Shown: positions 44,128-54,350, counted from the stretch's first letter. The stretch: DNA of 64,000 nucleotides from Flavobacteriaceae bacterium (GCA_027082925.1 JALWTD010000014.1:72393-136392), one strand, 5' to 3'. Numbers and translations: made by a program. The notes: generated by a model from the sequence alone, not told the origin.

Positions 44128-45330
44128 TTATAAAAATAATAGGTTAATATCTCTAAACGGTAAACCAAACCAATCTGCAACAGTTCTATTGGTTAAAATT
44201 CCGTGGTAAAAGTACATACCTTTTTGCAAACTTTTATCAAAACGTGCAGCATTTTCAAATCCGCCTTCTTCAGCAATGCTTAATAAGTATTGGGTAAAAA
44301 TGTTACTGATTGATAATGAGGCAGTCCTAGAATATCGAGAAGGAATATTAGGAACACAATAATGAATTACGCCATACTTTTCAAACGTAGGATTTTTATG
44401 AGAGGTTATTTCTGAAGTTTCAAAACATCCGCCTCTATCTATGCTTACATCAACAATTACAGAGCCTTCTTTCATTAATTTTACCATTGCGTCATTTACC
44501 AATACCGGCGATCTGGATTTTCCTCTAACAGCACCTATAGCTACATCGCAACGCATTAAGGCTTTTTGCAATGTTTTTGGCTGAATGGTTGAAGTGTATA
44601 TTTGCTGTCCTAAACAATGCTTTAAGCTTCTTAATTTGGTTAGTGAATTATCGAAAACCTTTACAACGGCTCCTAATCCTAATGCAGCTCTTGCTGCAAA
44701 TTCTCCAACAGTACCGGCACCTAAAATCACTACTTCGCTAGGAGGAACTCCGCTAATATTTCCAAGCAACAATCCATTTCCTTTATTGTCGTTACTCATA
44801 ATTTCACTAGCAATTAATATTGAAGCAGTACCTGCTATTTCACTCAACGATTTTACAACCGAATACACTCCGTGATCATCTCTAATATAATCAAAAGCAA
44901 CAGCTGTAATTCTTTTTCCGGCCAAAGCTTCAAAATATTTTTTTGTTTGGGTTTTTAATTGAAGTGCCGAGAATAAAATACTTTGCGGATTAATGAGTTT
45001 AATTTCTTCGAGCGAAGGTGGTTCTACTTTTAAAATTAAATTACAGCCAAAAGCTTCTTTCACATCATACGAAATTTTTGCACCTGCTTCTGCGTATTCC
45101 TTATCAGAGTAATTTGCACCATCACCAGCGCCTGTTTCAATCACAAATTTTAATCCTTGAACGGTTAAAGCAGCAATAGCATCGGGTGTTAAACACACTC
45201 TTTTTTCTTGATAATATGTTTCTTTAGGAATTCCTATTACCAACTCGCCATGCCTCTTTTTAATTTCTAGTGTTTCTTCTTGAGGAATTAACTCATGTTT
45301 GCTAAACGGTGACGTAATTTTTTTACTCAT
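44128..45330 (-). CDS. ald: Alanine dehydrogenase
   Basis: 400 aa, Rossmann-type. VIGIPKETYYQEKRVCLTPD and GADGANY-like AGDGANYSDKEY mark the N-terminal catalytic domain; the NAD loop is ILGAGTVGEFAARAALGLGA with the acidic KVFDNS residue favouring NAD. ALMRCDVAIGAVRGKSRSP and VDVSIDRGGCFETS follow. It interconverts alanine with pyruvate and ammonia. An N-terminal extension of about 30 residues and a C-terminal tail distinguish it from classic Ald, but are usual in this phylum. It overlaps tsaE by 8 bases. Confidence 0.9.
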   Translation of the reverse strand: MSKKITSPFSKHELIPQEETLEIKKRHGELVIGIPKETYYQEKRVCLTPDAIAALTVQGLKFVIETGAGDGANYSDKEYAEAGAKISYDVKEAFGCNLILKVEPPSLEEIKLINPQSILFSALQLKTQTKKYFEALAGKRITAVAFDYIRDDHGVYSVVKSLSEIAGTASILIASEIMSNDNKGNGLLLGNISGVPPSEVVILGAGTVGEFAARAALGLGAVVKVFDNSLTKLRSLKHCLGQQIYTSTIQPKTLQKALMRCDVAIGAVRGKSRSPVLVNDAMVKLMKEGSVIVDVSIDRGGCFETSEITSHKNPTFEKYGVIHYCVPNIPSRYSRTASLSISNIFTQYLLSIAEEGGFENAARFDKSLQKGMYFYHGILTNRTVADWFGLPFRDINLLFL

Positions 45331-45739
45331 TAGTTACAAGTTCAATAGTTCTTAGTTGATTTTCGTTAGTTGTTATTGTAATACTAACTGACTCTAAAGG
45401 TAGTAAATTTTTAATTTTATGAGGCCATTCTATTAAACACCAATTATTACTGTAAAAATATTCTTCAATTCCAATATCTAGTGCTTCTTCTTCTGAATTT
45501 ATTCTATAAAAATCAAAATGATAGATTTTAACATCTGTATCTGTAACATACTCATTTACAAGAGAAAATGTTGGAGAACTTACCGTTTCGGTAACACCTA
45601 GTTGTTTTACAATTTCCTTTATCAGGGTTGTTTTACCAACACCCATATCTCCGTAAAACAACAGTATTTTATGCTTAGACTGTGTAATTATTAACTTCGC
45701 TACATCTGGCAATTCTTGTAGTGAATAGTTTTTTTTCAT
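45323..45739 (-). CDS. tsaE: tRNA threonylcarbamoyladenosine biosynthesis ATPase TsaE
   Basis: 138 aa. Walker A is in FYGDMGVGKTTLIKEIV; VSSPTFSLVNEY is the switch region and YHFDFYRI and LIEWPHKI are conserved. TsaE drives the cycle of the TsaB-TsaD complex that makes t6A37 on tRNAs. It is 6 bases after porX and overlaps ald. Confidence 0.93.
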   Translation of the reverse strand: MKKNYSLQELPDVAKLIITQSKHKILLFYGDMGVGKTTLIKEIVKQLGVTETVSSPTFSLVNEYVTDTDVKIYHFDFYRINSEEEALDIGIEEYFYSNNWCLIEWPHKIKNLLPLESVSITITTNENQLRTIELVTNE

Positions 45740-45745
45740 TGTAAT

Positions 45746-47293
45746 TTACTTTGGTTCAAAAATAGCACAAGGAATAATCATTTCTTCTAGCGAAATTCCT
45801 CCGTGCTGATATGTATTTTTATAGTATTTAACAAAATGATTGTAATTGTTTGGGTATGCAAAGAAAAAATCTTCTTTGGCAAAAATAAAAGAACTTGTCA
45901 TATGTATAGATGGTAGTTGTATTTCTTTCGGATTTTTAACCGCGAACACTTCTTTTTCTTCATACGATAAACTTTTACCTGTTTTGTATCTAAGATTTGA
46001 GCTAATATTTTTATCTCCAATAACTTTTGATGGGAATTTTGAATTAATGGTTCCGTGATCGGTAGTAATAATTAATTTTAAACCTAAGTCTTGAGCTTTT
46101 TGAATTATTTCTAAAAGTGGCGAATTCATAAACCAACTGTTTGTTAAAGAACGGTAAGCCTTATCGTCACTTGCCAATTCTTTTATAACTTCCATTTCGG
46201 TTTTAGCATGAGAGAGCATATCTACAAAATTATACACCACTACCGTTAAATCGTTATTTTTTAAATGGTTAAATGTTTCTACAAGCTGTTTTCCCGACCT
46301 TAAATTTGTAATTTTATGATAGCTAAATTTTAAAGGCTGACGTAATCTGTCTAATTGAGCTCTCAAAAAATCTTCTTCGTGCAAATTTTTCCCTCCTTCA
46401 TCTGTATCATTTTTCCAATACTCAGGGTGTTTTTGAGCCATTTCTAAAGGCATTAATCCGGAGAAAATAGCATTTCTGGCATATTGGGTAGCTGTAGGTA
46501 ATATGCTAAAATAAGGTACTTCATCTTGCTTTTTGTAGTACTTATTAATGGTTTTTTCAAGAATATTAAACTGGTCGTATCTCAAATTATCTATAACCAC
46601 CAATAGCGTTCCTTTAGATTTTTTTACTTCCGGTAAAACAACTTTTTTAAATAGTGTGTTTGATAAAATTGGACCATTATCTGTATTTACCCAATCTCTG
46701 TAGTTTTTTTTGACAAACTTAAAAAACAACGAATTGGCTTCTTGCTTTTGGCTTTCTAGAATTTCAACCATACCCGAATCGGTAATTGTTTCCAGCTCTA
46801 GCTCCCAGTAAACAAGTCTTTTGTATATATCTACCCATTCTTCATAAGAGTTAATCATTGCCAAGTCCATTGCAATTTTTCGAAACTCTTGTTGGTAGTT
46901 AGAAGTAGTTTTTTCTGAAACCAATCTAGAATTATCTAAATTCTTCTTTAAACTCAATAAAATTTGATGAGGATTAACCGGCTTAATTAAGTAATCTGCT
47001 ATTTTATTACCAATAGCTTCTTCCATAATATATTCTTCCTCACTTTTGGTAATCATTACAACAGGTAGGTTTGGCCGTACACTTTTAATTTCAGTAAGTG
47101 TTTGTAAACCACTTAGTCCCGGCATATTTTCATCTAAAAACAAAATGTCGTAATTGTTCTCGGTACACATATCAACCGCATCAGCACCATTGTTACAGGT
47201 TGAAACATTGTATCCTTTTTTTTCCAAAAAAAGAATGTGTGGTTTTAAAATATCTATTTCATCATCAACCCATAAAATGCTTATATTGCTCAT
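45746..47293 (-). CDS. porX: Type IX secretion response regulator PorX (receiver plus PglZ)
   Basis: 515 aa. The receiver domain (1-125) has acidic Asp10-Asp11, phospho-acceptor Asp54 in LFLDENMPG and the Lys in MITKSEEEY. A helical linker is followed by an alkaline-phosphatase-superfamily PglZ domain with the metal-ligand segments LVVIDNLRYDQF, TATQYARNAIFSG and IITTDHGTIN. In Bacteroidota PorX pairs with sensor PorY to control type IX secretion and motility genes, and its PglZ half has phosphodiesterase activity. First gene of the unit porX-tsaE-ald; PorY is not here. Confidence 0.95.
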   Translation of the reverse strand: MSNISILWVDDEIDILKPHILFLEKKGYNVSTCNNGADAVDMCTENNYDILFLDENMPGLSGLQTLTEIKSVRPNLPVVMITKSEEEYIMEEAIGNKIADYLIKPVNPHQILLSLKKNLDNSRLVSEKTTSNYQQEFRKIAMDLAMINSYEEWVDIYKRLVYWELELETITDSGMVEILESQKQEANSLFFKFVKKNYRDWVNTDNGPILSNTLFKKVVLPEVKKSKGTLLVVIDNLRYDQFNILEKTINKYYKKQDEVPYFSILPTATQYARNAIFSGLMPLEMAQKHPEYWKNDTDEGGKNLHEEDFLRAQLDRLRQPLKFSYHKITNLRSGKQLVETFNHLKNNDLTVVVYNFVDMLSHAKTEMEVIKELASDDKAYRSLTNSWFMNSPLLEIIQKAQDLGLKLIITTDHGTINSKFPSKVIGDKNISSNLRYKTGKSLSYEEKEVFAVKNPKEIQLPSIHMTSSFIFAKEDFFFAYPNNYNHFVKYYKNTYQHGGISLEEMIIPCAIFEPK

Positions 47294-47299
47294 AGTTGT

Positions 47300-47307
47300 T
47301 ATCTTTG
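47300..47307 (+). promoter_or_regulatory. Candidate -7 promoter element of the HD-domain gene
   Basis: TATCTTTG (TAnnTTTG), 25 bases before the TTG start at 47333, in the porX/HD divergent gap. Confidence 0.45.
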
Positions 47308-47332
47308 TTGTAATTTTATAAAAATAATTATT

Positions 47333-48544
47333 TTGACCGAAAAAAAAACGAATAAACTAAAAATATTAAACGATCCAATTTACGGTTTTATTACCATTCC
47401 GAACGCTTTAATTTTTGATTTAGTTGAACACCCTTATTTTCAGCGTTTAAGAAGGATTTCTCAAATGGGATTGTCGTATTTGGTATACCCTGGAGCCCAT
47501 CACACTCGCTTTCACCATGCGCTTGGTTGTTTACATTTAATGCAAAAAGCCATTCAAACATTAAAATTTAAAGGCATTGATATCTCCGAAGAGGAAGAAA
47601 CGGCAACTTGTATTGCTATTTTACTTCACGATATTGGACACGGTGCTTTTTCTCATGCGCTTGAAAGTAGCATTGTAACCGGTATTTCACATGAGGAAAT
47701 TTCATTAAAATTTATGGAAGAACTCAATAAAACATTTGATGGAAGACTTTCGCTTGCTATTGATATTTTTAAAGGGAACTATCACCGGAAATTTTTATAC
47801 CAACTTATATCTAGTCAGTTAGATGTAGATAGACTTGACTATTTAAAACGCGATAGTTTTTATACCGGTGTAGCTGAAGGAAATATAAATTCGGACAGAT
47901 TACTCGCAATGTTAAATGTAAAAAATGATTGTTTGGTGATTGAAGAAAAAGGCATTTACTCGGTAGAAAAATTTATTGTAGCAAGACGATTAATGTATTG
48001 GCAAGTTTATTTACACAAAACAGGACTGGTTGCCGAAATTTTGTTAGAAAAAATATTGAAACGAGCTAAAGAGCTCACTTCTTCAGGAGTAAAATTACCT
48101 GCAAGCAGCATTTTCGATTATTTTTTAAGCAATCAATTTAATCACAACAACTTTACCAATAAAACGTTAGAGAAATTTGCGAAACTAGACGATTACGATG
48201 TTTTTGCCGCTATAAAAGAGTGGTGTAGCCACGAAGATTTTATTTTATCAAAACTATCTAACAGTCTAATTAACAGGAATTTTCCTAAAATAATTTTACA
48301 AAATACGCCTTTTGAAGAAAGCGAAATAAATGAAATTAAAAACAAATTTAAAGCCGAAAATTCAGCTTATTTTGTTTACAACGGAAAAATAAGTAATCAG
48401 GCTTATGATGCCACAAAAAACAATATTCAAATCGTTTATAAAAATGGAAATATGAAAGATATTACCCAAGCCTCAGACCATCTAAACATTCAAGCGCTTT
48501 CAAAACCTGTTTACAAGTATTATTTATGCTATCCAAAGGAATAG
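47333..48544 (+). CDS. HD-domain phosphohydrolase (YdhJ/SAMHD-type)
   Basis: 403 aa with TTG start at 47333, chosen because the conserved KILNDPIYGFI segment begins just after it and no ATG is near. HTRFHHALGCLHLM and ILLHDIGHGAFSHALE supply the metal-binding His and Asp residues of the HD superfamily; SQLDVDRLDYLKRDSFYTG contains the fourth ligand Asp. Members cleave nucleotides, some dNTPs; the substrate here is unknown. Divergent from porX, 34 bases before lpxD. Confidence 0.87.
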   Translation: MTEKKTNKLKILNDPIYGFITIPNALIFDLVEHPYFQRLRRISQMGLSYLVYPGAHHTRFHHALGCLHLMQKAIQTLKFKGIDISEEEETATCIAILLHDIGHGAFSHALESSIVTGISHEEISLKFMEELNKTFDGRLSLAIDIFKGNYHRKFLYQLISSQLDVDRLDYLKRDSFYTGVAEGNINSDRLLAMLNVKNDCLVIEEKGIYSVEKFIVARRLMYWQVYLHKTGLVAEILLEKILKRAKELTSSGVKLPASSIFDYFLSNQFNHNNFTNKTLEKFAKLDDYDVFAAIKEWCSHEDFILSKLSNSLINRNFPKIILQNTPFEESEINEIKNKFKAENSAYFVYNGKISNQAYDATKNNIQIVYKNGNMKDITQASDHLNIQALSKPVYKYYLCYPKE

Positions 48545-48564
48545 GTAGAGTTCAACTTTTTTTA

Positions 48565-48572
48565 TATTTTTG
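48565..48572 (+). promoter_or_regulatory. Candidate -7 promoter element of the lpxD operon, near-leaderless
   Basis: TATTTTTG (TAnnTTTG) ends 6 bases before the lpxD ATG at 48579, so transcription would begin at or next to the start codon. Confidence 0.55.
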
Positions 48573-48578
48573 CACTTA

Positions 48579-49622
48579 ATGAAATTTACAGCAAATCAAA
48601 TAGCAGAAATTTTAGAAGGCGAGGTTGAAGGTGATGCAAATGCAGAAGTTTTTATGCTTTCAAAAATTGAAGAAGGAAAAGATGGATCTCTAACATTTCT
48701 ATCAAACCCTAAATACACTTCGTATATATATTCTACAGAAGCTTCAATAACTATTGTAAACAAAAGCTTTGTTCCCGAAAAAGATATTAAAACCACTTTA
48801 ATTAAAGTTGAAGATGCTTATAAAGCTTTTTCTAAATTATTAGAATTTTACAATCAAGTAAAACTCAATAAAGCCGGCATTTCAGACAAGAGTACAATTC
48901 ATGAAACTTCTTCTATTGGAAAAAACAGTTATCTAGGCGCCTTTGCGTGTATTGATAAAAATGTATCTATTGGAGATAACGTGAAAATATACCCTAATGT
49001 TTACATTGGTGACAATGTAAAAATAGGGAATAACACCACTATTTTTGCCGGTGTAAAAATTTACTCTGAAACCGAAATAGGAGCAAACTGTGTAATTCAT
49101 GCAGGAACCGTTATTGGTGCTGATGGATTTGGATTTGCACCAAACGACGAAGGTGTTTATACTGCTGTACCTCAAATAGGTAACGTAATTATTGAAGATA
49201 ATGTTGATATTGGTGCCGCTACTACAATTGATAGGGCTACTTTGGGCTCAACAATAATTAGAGAAGGCGTAAAGCTAGATAATCAAATACAAATTGCGCA
49301 CAATGTTGAAATTGGAAAACATACCGTAATAGCAGCGCAAACCGGTATCGCAGGATCTACCAAAATTGGTGAAAACTGTATGATTGGCGGACAAGTTGGT
49401 ATTGTAGGGCATATTACCATTGGTAATAATGTACGCATTCAAGCACAATCAGGTATTGGAAGAAATATTAAAGATAACGATGTAGTACAAGGAACACCTG
49501 CTATTGCATATGCAGATTATAACAAATCGTATGTATATTTTAAAAAATTACCCGAATTGGTTGCTAAAATTAATTTGTTGGAAAAACAATTAAAGACTCT
49601 TAATGATAAAGGCGATGAATAA
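48579..49622 (+). CDS. lpxD: UDP-3-O-acylglucosamine N-acyltransferase LpxD
   Basis: 347 aa from ATG 48579; an upstream TTG at 48570 lies in the promoter motif and is rejected. N-terminal uridine-binding domain ([34 protein letters not shown]), then hexapeptide-repeat left-handed helix (for example [16 protein letters not shown]), with catalytic His241 in [10 protein letters not shown]. It adds the second 3-hydroxyacyl chain to the lipid A precursor. First gene of lpxD-lpxC/fabZ-lpxA, overlapping the next start. Confidence 0.95.
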   Translation: MKFTANQIAEILEGEVEGDANAEVFMLSKIEEGKDGSLTFLSNPKYTSYIYSTEASITIVNKSFVPEKDIKTTLIKVEDAYKAFSKLLEFYNQVKLNKAGISDKSTIHETSSIGKNSYLGAFACIDKNVSIGDNVKIYPNVYIGDNVKIGNNTTIFAGVKIYSETEIGANCVIHAGTVIGADGFGFAPNDEGVYTAVPQIGNVIIEDNVDIGAATTIDRATLGSTIIREGVKLDNQIQIAHNVEIGKHTVIAAQTGIAGSTKIGENCMIGGQVGIVGHITIGNNVRIQAQSGIGRNIKDNDVVQGTPAIAYADYNKSYVYFKKLPELVAKINLLEKQLKTLNDKGDE

Positions 49623-51015
49623 AAATCAAAAGACAATTAAAAAGGAGGTAACCCTTTCTGGAGTAGGATTACATACCGGTAAAAAAGTCTCTATGACCTT
49701 AAAACCTGCTCCCGTAAATCACGGTTACGCTTTTGTAAGAATTGATTTAGAAGGAAAACCTATTATTGAAGCTAATGCAGAGTATGTTACTAATACTCAA
49801 AGAGGAACAAATCTTGAAAAAAACGGAGTTTCAATTAATACATCCGAACACGTTTTAGCTGCTATTTTCGCTTCAGATATCGATAATATTATTATTGAAA
49901 TGGACGCTCCTGAACCTCCTATAATGGACGGCTCATCAAAGTTTTTTATGGAAGCTCTTGAAAAAGCAGAAATTGAAGAACAAGCCGCTGAACGCGAAGA
50001 GTACATCGTAAAAGAAATTATTTCTTACAAAGATGAAAATACCGGAAGTGAAATTATACTAATGCCGGCAGATGAGTATCAAATTACCACAATGGTAGAT
50101 TTTGGAACTAAAATATTAGGAACTCAAAACGCTACTTTAAACGCACTTTCTGATTTTAAAAGTGAAATTTCAAGCGCCCGAACTTTTAGTTTTTTGCACG
50201 AATTGGAAATGCTCCTAGATAATAATTTGATAAAAGGAGGCGATTTAAATAATGCTATTATTTATGTTGATAAGGAGATTTCTGAAGATACTATGTCTAA
50301 ATTAAAAAAGGCATTTAAAAAGGAAAAACTATCTGTAACACCTAATGGTATTTTAGACAACCTTACGCTACACTGGGCAAATGAAGCTGCACGACACAAA
50401 TTACTAGATGTTATTGGTGATTTAGCGTTAGTTGGTACTCGAATTAGAGGTAAAGTTATTGCAAACAAGCCAGGGCATATGGTAAATACTATTTTTGCCA
50501 AAAAACTTCAAAAAATCATAAAAAAAGAAAAAAGAAATAACGTACCTAATTATGATTTGAGCCAACCGCCATTGATGGACATTCATAAAATTATGAGTAT
50601 TCTTCCACACAGACCACCTTTTTTATTAATAGATCGAATTTTAGAACTCTCTGATAAACACGTGGTTGGAATGAAAAATGTAACAATGAATGAAGCCTTT
50701 TTTGTGGGACACTTTCCTGACGCACCGGTAATGCCGGGTGTTTTACAAGTAGAAGCAATGGCGCAATGTGGAGGTATCTTAGTTTTAAGTTCGGTTCCCG
50801 ATCCTGAAAATTATTTAACTTACTTTATGAAAATGGATAAAGTAAAATTTAAACAAAAAGTATTGCCGGGAGATACTTTAATATTTAAAGCTGAGTTAAT
50901 AACACCTATAAGAAGAGGTATTTGTCACATGCAAGCTTGCGGATATGCTAACAATAAATTAGTTGTTGAAGCTGAGCTTATGGCACAAATCGCTAAAAAA
51001 CCAAAAGAAGAATGA
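49615..51015 (+). CDS. lpxC: Bifunctional LpxC deacetylase / FabZ dehydratase
   Basis: 466 aa from ATG 49615 (an earlier ATG at 49603 is possible). The LpxC half runs to about 305: [24 protein letters not shown] (zinc His), [23 protein letters not shown] (more zinc ligands). The FabZ half begins about 320: [17 protein letters not shown] and [20 protein letters not shown] with the catalytic His/Glu pair. Fusion of lipid A deacetylase with the hydroxyacyl-ACP dehydratase is characteristic of Bacteroidota and ties lipid A to fatty acid supply. It overlaps lpxD by 8 bases and lpxA by 4. Confidence 0.96.
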   Translation: MNKNQKTIKKEVTLSGVGLHTGKKVSMTLKPAPVNHGYAFVRIDLEGKPIIEANAEYVTNTQRGTNLEKNGVSINTSEHVLAAIFASDIDNIIIEMDAPEPPIMDGSSKFFMEALEKAEIEEQAAEREEYIVKEIISYKDENTGSEIILMPADEYQITTMVDFGTKILGTQNATLNALSDFKSEISSARTFSFLHELEMLLDNNLIKGGDLNNAIIYVDKEISEDTMSKLKKAFKKEKLSVTPNGILDNLTLHWANEAARHKLLDVIGDLALVGTRIRGKVIANKPGHMVNTIFAKKLQKIIKKEKRNNVPNYDLSQPPLMDIHKIMSILPHRPPFLLIDRILELSDKHVVGMKNVTMNEAFFVGHFPDAPVMPGVLQVEAMAQCGGILVLSSVPDPENYLTYFMKMDKVKFKQKVLPGDTLIFKAELITPIRRGICHMQACGYANNKLVVEAELMAQIAKKPKEE

Positions 51016-51794
51016 ATCAACCACTAGCATACATACATCCGGGAGCAAAAATTGCAACCAATGTAGTTGTAGAACCATTCACAACTATTCACAATAATGT
51101 TATTATTGGATCTGGTACTTGGATTGGCTCTAATGTAACCATTATGGAAGGAGCCCGAATTGGAAAAAACTGTAGAATATTTCCGGGAGCAGTAATTTCT
51201 GCAATTCCTCAAGACTTAAAATTTGAAGGAGAAGATTCTTTAGCTGTTATTGGCGATAATACAACTATTAGAGAATGTGTTACCGTAAATAGAGGTACAA
51301 AAGCTCTTGGAAAAACACAAATTGGCGATAATTGCTTAATTATGGCTACCTCACACATAGCACACGACTGCTTAATAGGAAATAACTGTATTTTAGCAAA
51401 CGGCTCAGTAATTGCCGGACACGTTACTGTTGGAGACTACGCTATTTTAAGTGGGCTGGTTGCTGTACATCAGTTTATACATATAGGAGAACATGCCTTA
51501 GTGTCTGGAGGGTCACTTGTAAGAAAAGATGTGCCTCCGTACTCAAAAGCAGGAAAAGAGCCACTATCATACATTGGTATAAACTCTATCGGATTAAGAC
51601 GAAGAGGTTTTGAAACTGAAAAAATTAGAGAAATACAAAATATTTTCAGAATCTTATACCAAAAAAATTACAATACCACACAAGCTTTAGAAATTATTGA
51701 AGCTGAAATGGAAGCAACAAAAGAACGAGATCAAATTATACTTTTCATTAAAAACTCTCAACGAGGTATTATGAAAGGTTATACCGGAAGTTAA
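51012..51794 (+). CDS. lpxA: UDP-N-acetylglucosamine acyltransferase LpxA
   Basis: 260 aa. Left-handed beta-helix of hexapeptide repeats (IGSGTWIGSNVTIMEG), active-site His in MATSHIAHDCLIGNN, AVHQFIHIGEHALVSGGS, then a helical C-terminal domain (GLRRRGFETEKIREIQNIFR). It starts lipid A synthesis by 3-O-acylation of UDP-GlcNAc. Its ATGA overlaps the LpxC-FabZ stop. Confidence 0.96.
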   Translation: MNQPLAYIHPGAKIATNVVVEPFTTIHNNVIIGSGTWIGSNVTIMEGARIGKNCRIFPGAVISAIPQDLKFEGEDSLAVIGDNTTIRECVTVNRGTKALGKTQIGDNCLIMATSHIAHDCLIGNNCILANGSVIAGHVTVGDYAILSGLVAVHQFIHIGEHALVSGGSLVRKDVPPYSKAGKEPLSYIGINSIGLRRRGFETEKIREIQNIFRILYQKNYNTTQALEIIEAEMEATKERDQIILFIKNSQRGIMKGYTGS

Positions 51795-51810
51795 AATTTA
51801 ACAATATACT

Positions 51811-52377
51811 ATGGCAACAACATCAGATATTAGAAATGGTTTGTGTATTAAACACAATAACGATATTTTTAAAATTGTAGAGTTTTTACACGTAAAACCA
51901 GGTAAAGGCCCTGCTTTTGTAAGAACAAAACTAAAAAGTTTATCTACAGGAAAGGTACTAGAAAACACATTTCCTGCCGGAAGAAAAATAGAAGATATTA
52001 GAGTAGAAACTCAAAAATTTCAATTTTTGTATTCCGAAGGAGATTCTTTTCACTTTATGAATACGCAAGACTACGAACAAATTACACTTCAAAAAGAAGC
52101 GTTAGATGCTCCAGATTTGCTAAAAGAAGGTGAAATAGTAACCATTATTATCAATACCGAAGACAATTTACCGCTTTCAGTAGATATGCCGGCAAGCGTT
52201 ATTCTTGAAGTTACACATACCGAACCTGGTGTTAAAGGAAATACTGCTACCAATGCAACTAAACCTGCAACTGTAGAAACCGGAGCAAAAGTGAATGTTC
52301 CTCTTTTTATAAACGAAGGAGACAAAGTAAAAATTGACACGACCAAAGGAACATACTTAGAGCGAGTTAAAGAATAA
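51811..52377 (+). CDS. efp: Translation elongation factor P
   Basis: 188 aa, three beta-barrel domains. HVKPGKGPAFVRTKLKS contains Lys32, the loop residue that is modified in many bacteria; the C-terminus has VNVPLFINEGDKVKIDT. EF-P relieves ribosome stalling at polyproline. It sits 16 bases after lpxA in the lipid A group; no modification enzymes (EpmA/B/C) are in the window. Confidence 0.95.
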   Translation: MATTSDIRNGLCIKHNNDIFKIVEFLHVKPGKGPAFVRTKLKSLSTGKVLENTFPAGRKIEDIRVETQKFQFLYSEGDSFHFMNTQDYEQITLQKEALDAPDLLKEGEIVTIIINTEDNLPLSVDMPASVILEVTHTEPGVKGNTATNATKPATVETGAKVNVPLFINEGDKVKIDTTKGTYLERVKE

Positions 52378-52381
52378 TCTT

Positions 52382-53305
52382 ATGAAATTCCCTCGTAAAT
52401 ACAGTTTAAAAGAAATTTCAGAATTAATAAACGTAAAATTTATTGGCCCTGAAAACTTTCCAATATCTGGAATCAACGAAATTCATGTAGTGAAGGAGGG
52501 CGATATTGTTTTTGTTGATCATCCAAAATATTACGACAAAGCCTTGTCATCTAAGGCTTCTGTTATATTGATTAACAAGAAAGTAAAATGTCCTCAAGGA
52601 AAAGCACTCTTAATTTCTAAAGATCCTTTTACCGATTTCAACAAACTATCACAGTATTTTGCACCATTTCAAAAAGCAACTCAAGTTATTTCTGAAACAG
52701 CTCAAATTGGAGAAAACACAATCATACAACCCAGTGTTTTTATTGGAAATGGCGTTACTATTGGTGCCAATTGTGTAATTCATCCAAACGTTACAATTTA
52801 CGATAACTGTATTATAGGAAACAATGTAACCATTCACGCAGGGACTGTTATTGGAGCCGATGCCTTTTATTACAAAAACAGAAAGAAATGTTTTGACAAG
52901 TTGCTATCTAGCGGAAATGTAGTTATTGAAGACCACGTTGATATTGGAGCTCTGTGTACTATTGACAGAGGTGTAACCGCAAGTACCACCATAAAAGAAG
53001 GTACAAAAATAGACAACCAAGTACAAATAGGACACGATAGCATTATTGGCGAACGGTGTTTAATAGCTTCACAAGCCGGTATTGCAGGTTGTGTTATTAT
53101 TGAAGACGAAGTAACTATTTGGGGACAAGTAGGAACCAATAGCGGAATTATTATAGGAAAAGGTGCGGTAATTTTAGGCCAAACAGGCGTTACAAAATCA
53201 GTAAAAGGAGGTAAAACGTACTTTGGAACACCTATAGAAGAGTCTCGAAAAAAACTTAAAGAAATTGTAGAAATAAAACAATTACTAAAAAGTAAAAAAA
53301 AGTAA
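52382..53305 (+). CDS. LpxD-like hexapeptide N-acyltransferase, second paralogue
   Basis: 307 aa. It has both the N-terminal LpxD domain (LKEISELINVKFIGPENF, VVKEGDIVFVDHPKYYDKAL) and the hexapeptide helix ([20 protein letters not shown]), with the LpxD catalytic-type His218 in VQIGHDSIIGE. It is 40 residues shorter than the lpxD at 48579 and lacks its C-terminal helices, suggesting a distinct acceptor or acyl donor. It starts 4 bases after efp. Either a second lipid A acyltransferase or an enzyme for another acylated sugar; not resolved. Confidence 0.85.
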   Translation: MKFPRKYSLKEISELINVKFIGPENFPISGINEIHVVKEGDIVFVDHPKYYDKALSSKASVILINKKVKCPQGKALLISKDPFTDFNKLSQYFAPFQKATQVISETAQIGENTIIQPSVFIGNGVTIGANCVIHPNVTIYDNCIIGNNVTIHAGTVIGADAFYYKNRKKCFDKLLSSGNVVIEDHVDIGALCTIDRGVTASTTIKEGTKIDNQVQIGHDSIIGERCLIASQAGIAGCVIIEDEVTIWGQVGTNSGIIIGKGAVILGQTGVTKSVKGGKTYFGTPIEESRKKLKEIVEIKQLLKSKKK

Positions 53306-53336
53306 AAAATTCTTTCAACCGTAGCATATAAAAAAT

Positions 53337-53344
53337 TACTTTTG
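53337..53344 (+). promoter_or_regulatory. Candidate -7 promoter element of sucD
   Basis: TACTTTTG (TAnnTTTG), 33 bases before the ATG; no recognisable -33 element. Confidence 0.5.
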
Positions 53345-53377
53345 TAATAAGTTTTTTAAATATAAAATATACTTAAC

Positions 53378-54250
53378 ATGAGCGTTTTAGTTAATAAAAA
53401 TTCAAATATTATAGTGCAAGGTTTCACTGGAGGTGAAGGAACTTTCCACGCTACTCAAATGATAGAGTATGGAACAAATGTTGTTGGAGGTGTAACACCT
53501 GGTAAGGGAGGACAAACTCATCTCGAAAAACCTGTATTTAATACAGTTCAAGAAGCTGTAGATAAAGTAGCTGCAGATACTTCTATTATCTTTGTACCAC
53601 CTGCGTTTGCTGCCGATGCCATTATGGAAGCTGCTGCTGCAGGTATTAAAGTTATCATATGTATTACCGAAGGAATTCCTGTAGCTGATATGGTTAAGGT
53701 AAAAGCGTATATTGAAGATAAAGATTGTAGACTTGTAGGACCTAACTGTCCTGGAGTTATTACTCCTGAAGAAGCCAAAGTAGGTATTATGCCTGGGTTT
53801 ATTTTCAAAAAAGGAAACGTTGGTATTGTATCTAAATCGGGAACTTTAACTTATGAAGCTGCGGATCAAGTAGTGAAAAAAGGATACGGAATTACCACAG
53901 CAATAGGAATTGGTGGTGACCCAATTATTGGAACAACAACCAAAGAAGCTGTTGAATTACTCATGAACGATGATGAAACTGATTGTATTGTAATGATTGG
54001 TGAAATTGGAGGACAACTAGAAGCTGAAGCTGCCCGATGGGTAAAAGAAACCGGAAATAAAAAACCTGTAATTGGTTTTATAGCCGGACAAACTGCTCCT
54101 AAAGGAAGAACAATGGGACACGCTGGAGCTATTGTTGGAGGAAAAGACGATACCGCACAAGCAAAAATGGAAATTTTAAGAGAAAACGGTATTCACGTTG
54201 TAGAATCTCCTGCTAAAATAGGAGAAAAAGTAGCTGAAGTTTTAGGATAA
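53378..54250 (+). CDS. sucD: Succinyl-CoA synthetase (ligase) alpha subunit
   Basis: 290 aa. CoA-binding [54 protein letters not shown] and the phospho-His segment [13 protein letters not shown]. It forms succinate, CoA and ATP/GTP in the citric acid cycle with the beta subunit SucC, which is not adjacent (normal in this phylum). A strong terminator follows. Confidence 0.96.
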   Translation: MSVLVNKNSNIIVQGFTGGEGTFHATQMIEYGTNVVGGVTPGKGGQTHLEKPVFNTVQEAVDKVAADTSIIFVPPAFAADAIMEAAAAGIKVIICITEGIPVADMVKVKAYIEDKDCRLVGPNCPGVITPEEAKVGIMPGFIFKKGNVGIVSKSGTLTYEAADQVVKKGYGITTAIGIGGDPIIGTTTKEAVELLMNDDETDCIVMIGEIGGQLEAEAARWVKETGNKKPVIGFIAGQTAPKGRTMGHAGAIVGGKDDTAQAKMEILRENGIHVVESPAKIGEKVAEVLG

Positions 54251-54270
54251 AACCTGTAAATAATAATTTT

Positions 54271-54304
54271 AAAAGCTTCCTTTCTTATAAGGAGGCTTTT
54301 TTTA
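54271..54304 (+). terminator. Rho-independent terminator after sucD
   Basis: AAAGCTTCC, 10-base loop, GGAGGCTTT then a T run: 9-bp stem with one G-T pair. Confidence 0.85.
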
Positions 54305-54315
54305 TAGCATTTATG

Positions 54316-54323
54316 TATATTTG
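54316..54323 (+). promoter_or_regulatory. Candidate -7 promoter element of fabG
   Basis: TATATTTG (TAnnTTTG), 27 bases before the ATG at 54351. Confidence 0.5.
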
Positions 54324-54350
54324 AGTTCTGTAAATACAAAAAAACAACGA

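Noticed and set aside
44585-44875. 96-codon + strand ORF inside ald
   Set aside because: Antisense shadow of a well-supported enzyme with intact NAD loop; no promoter or start context.
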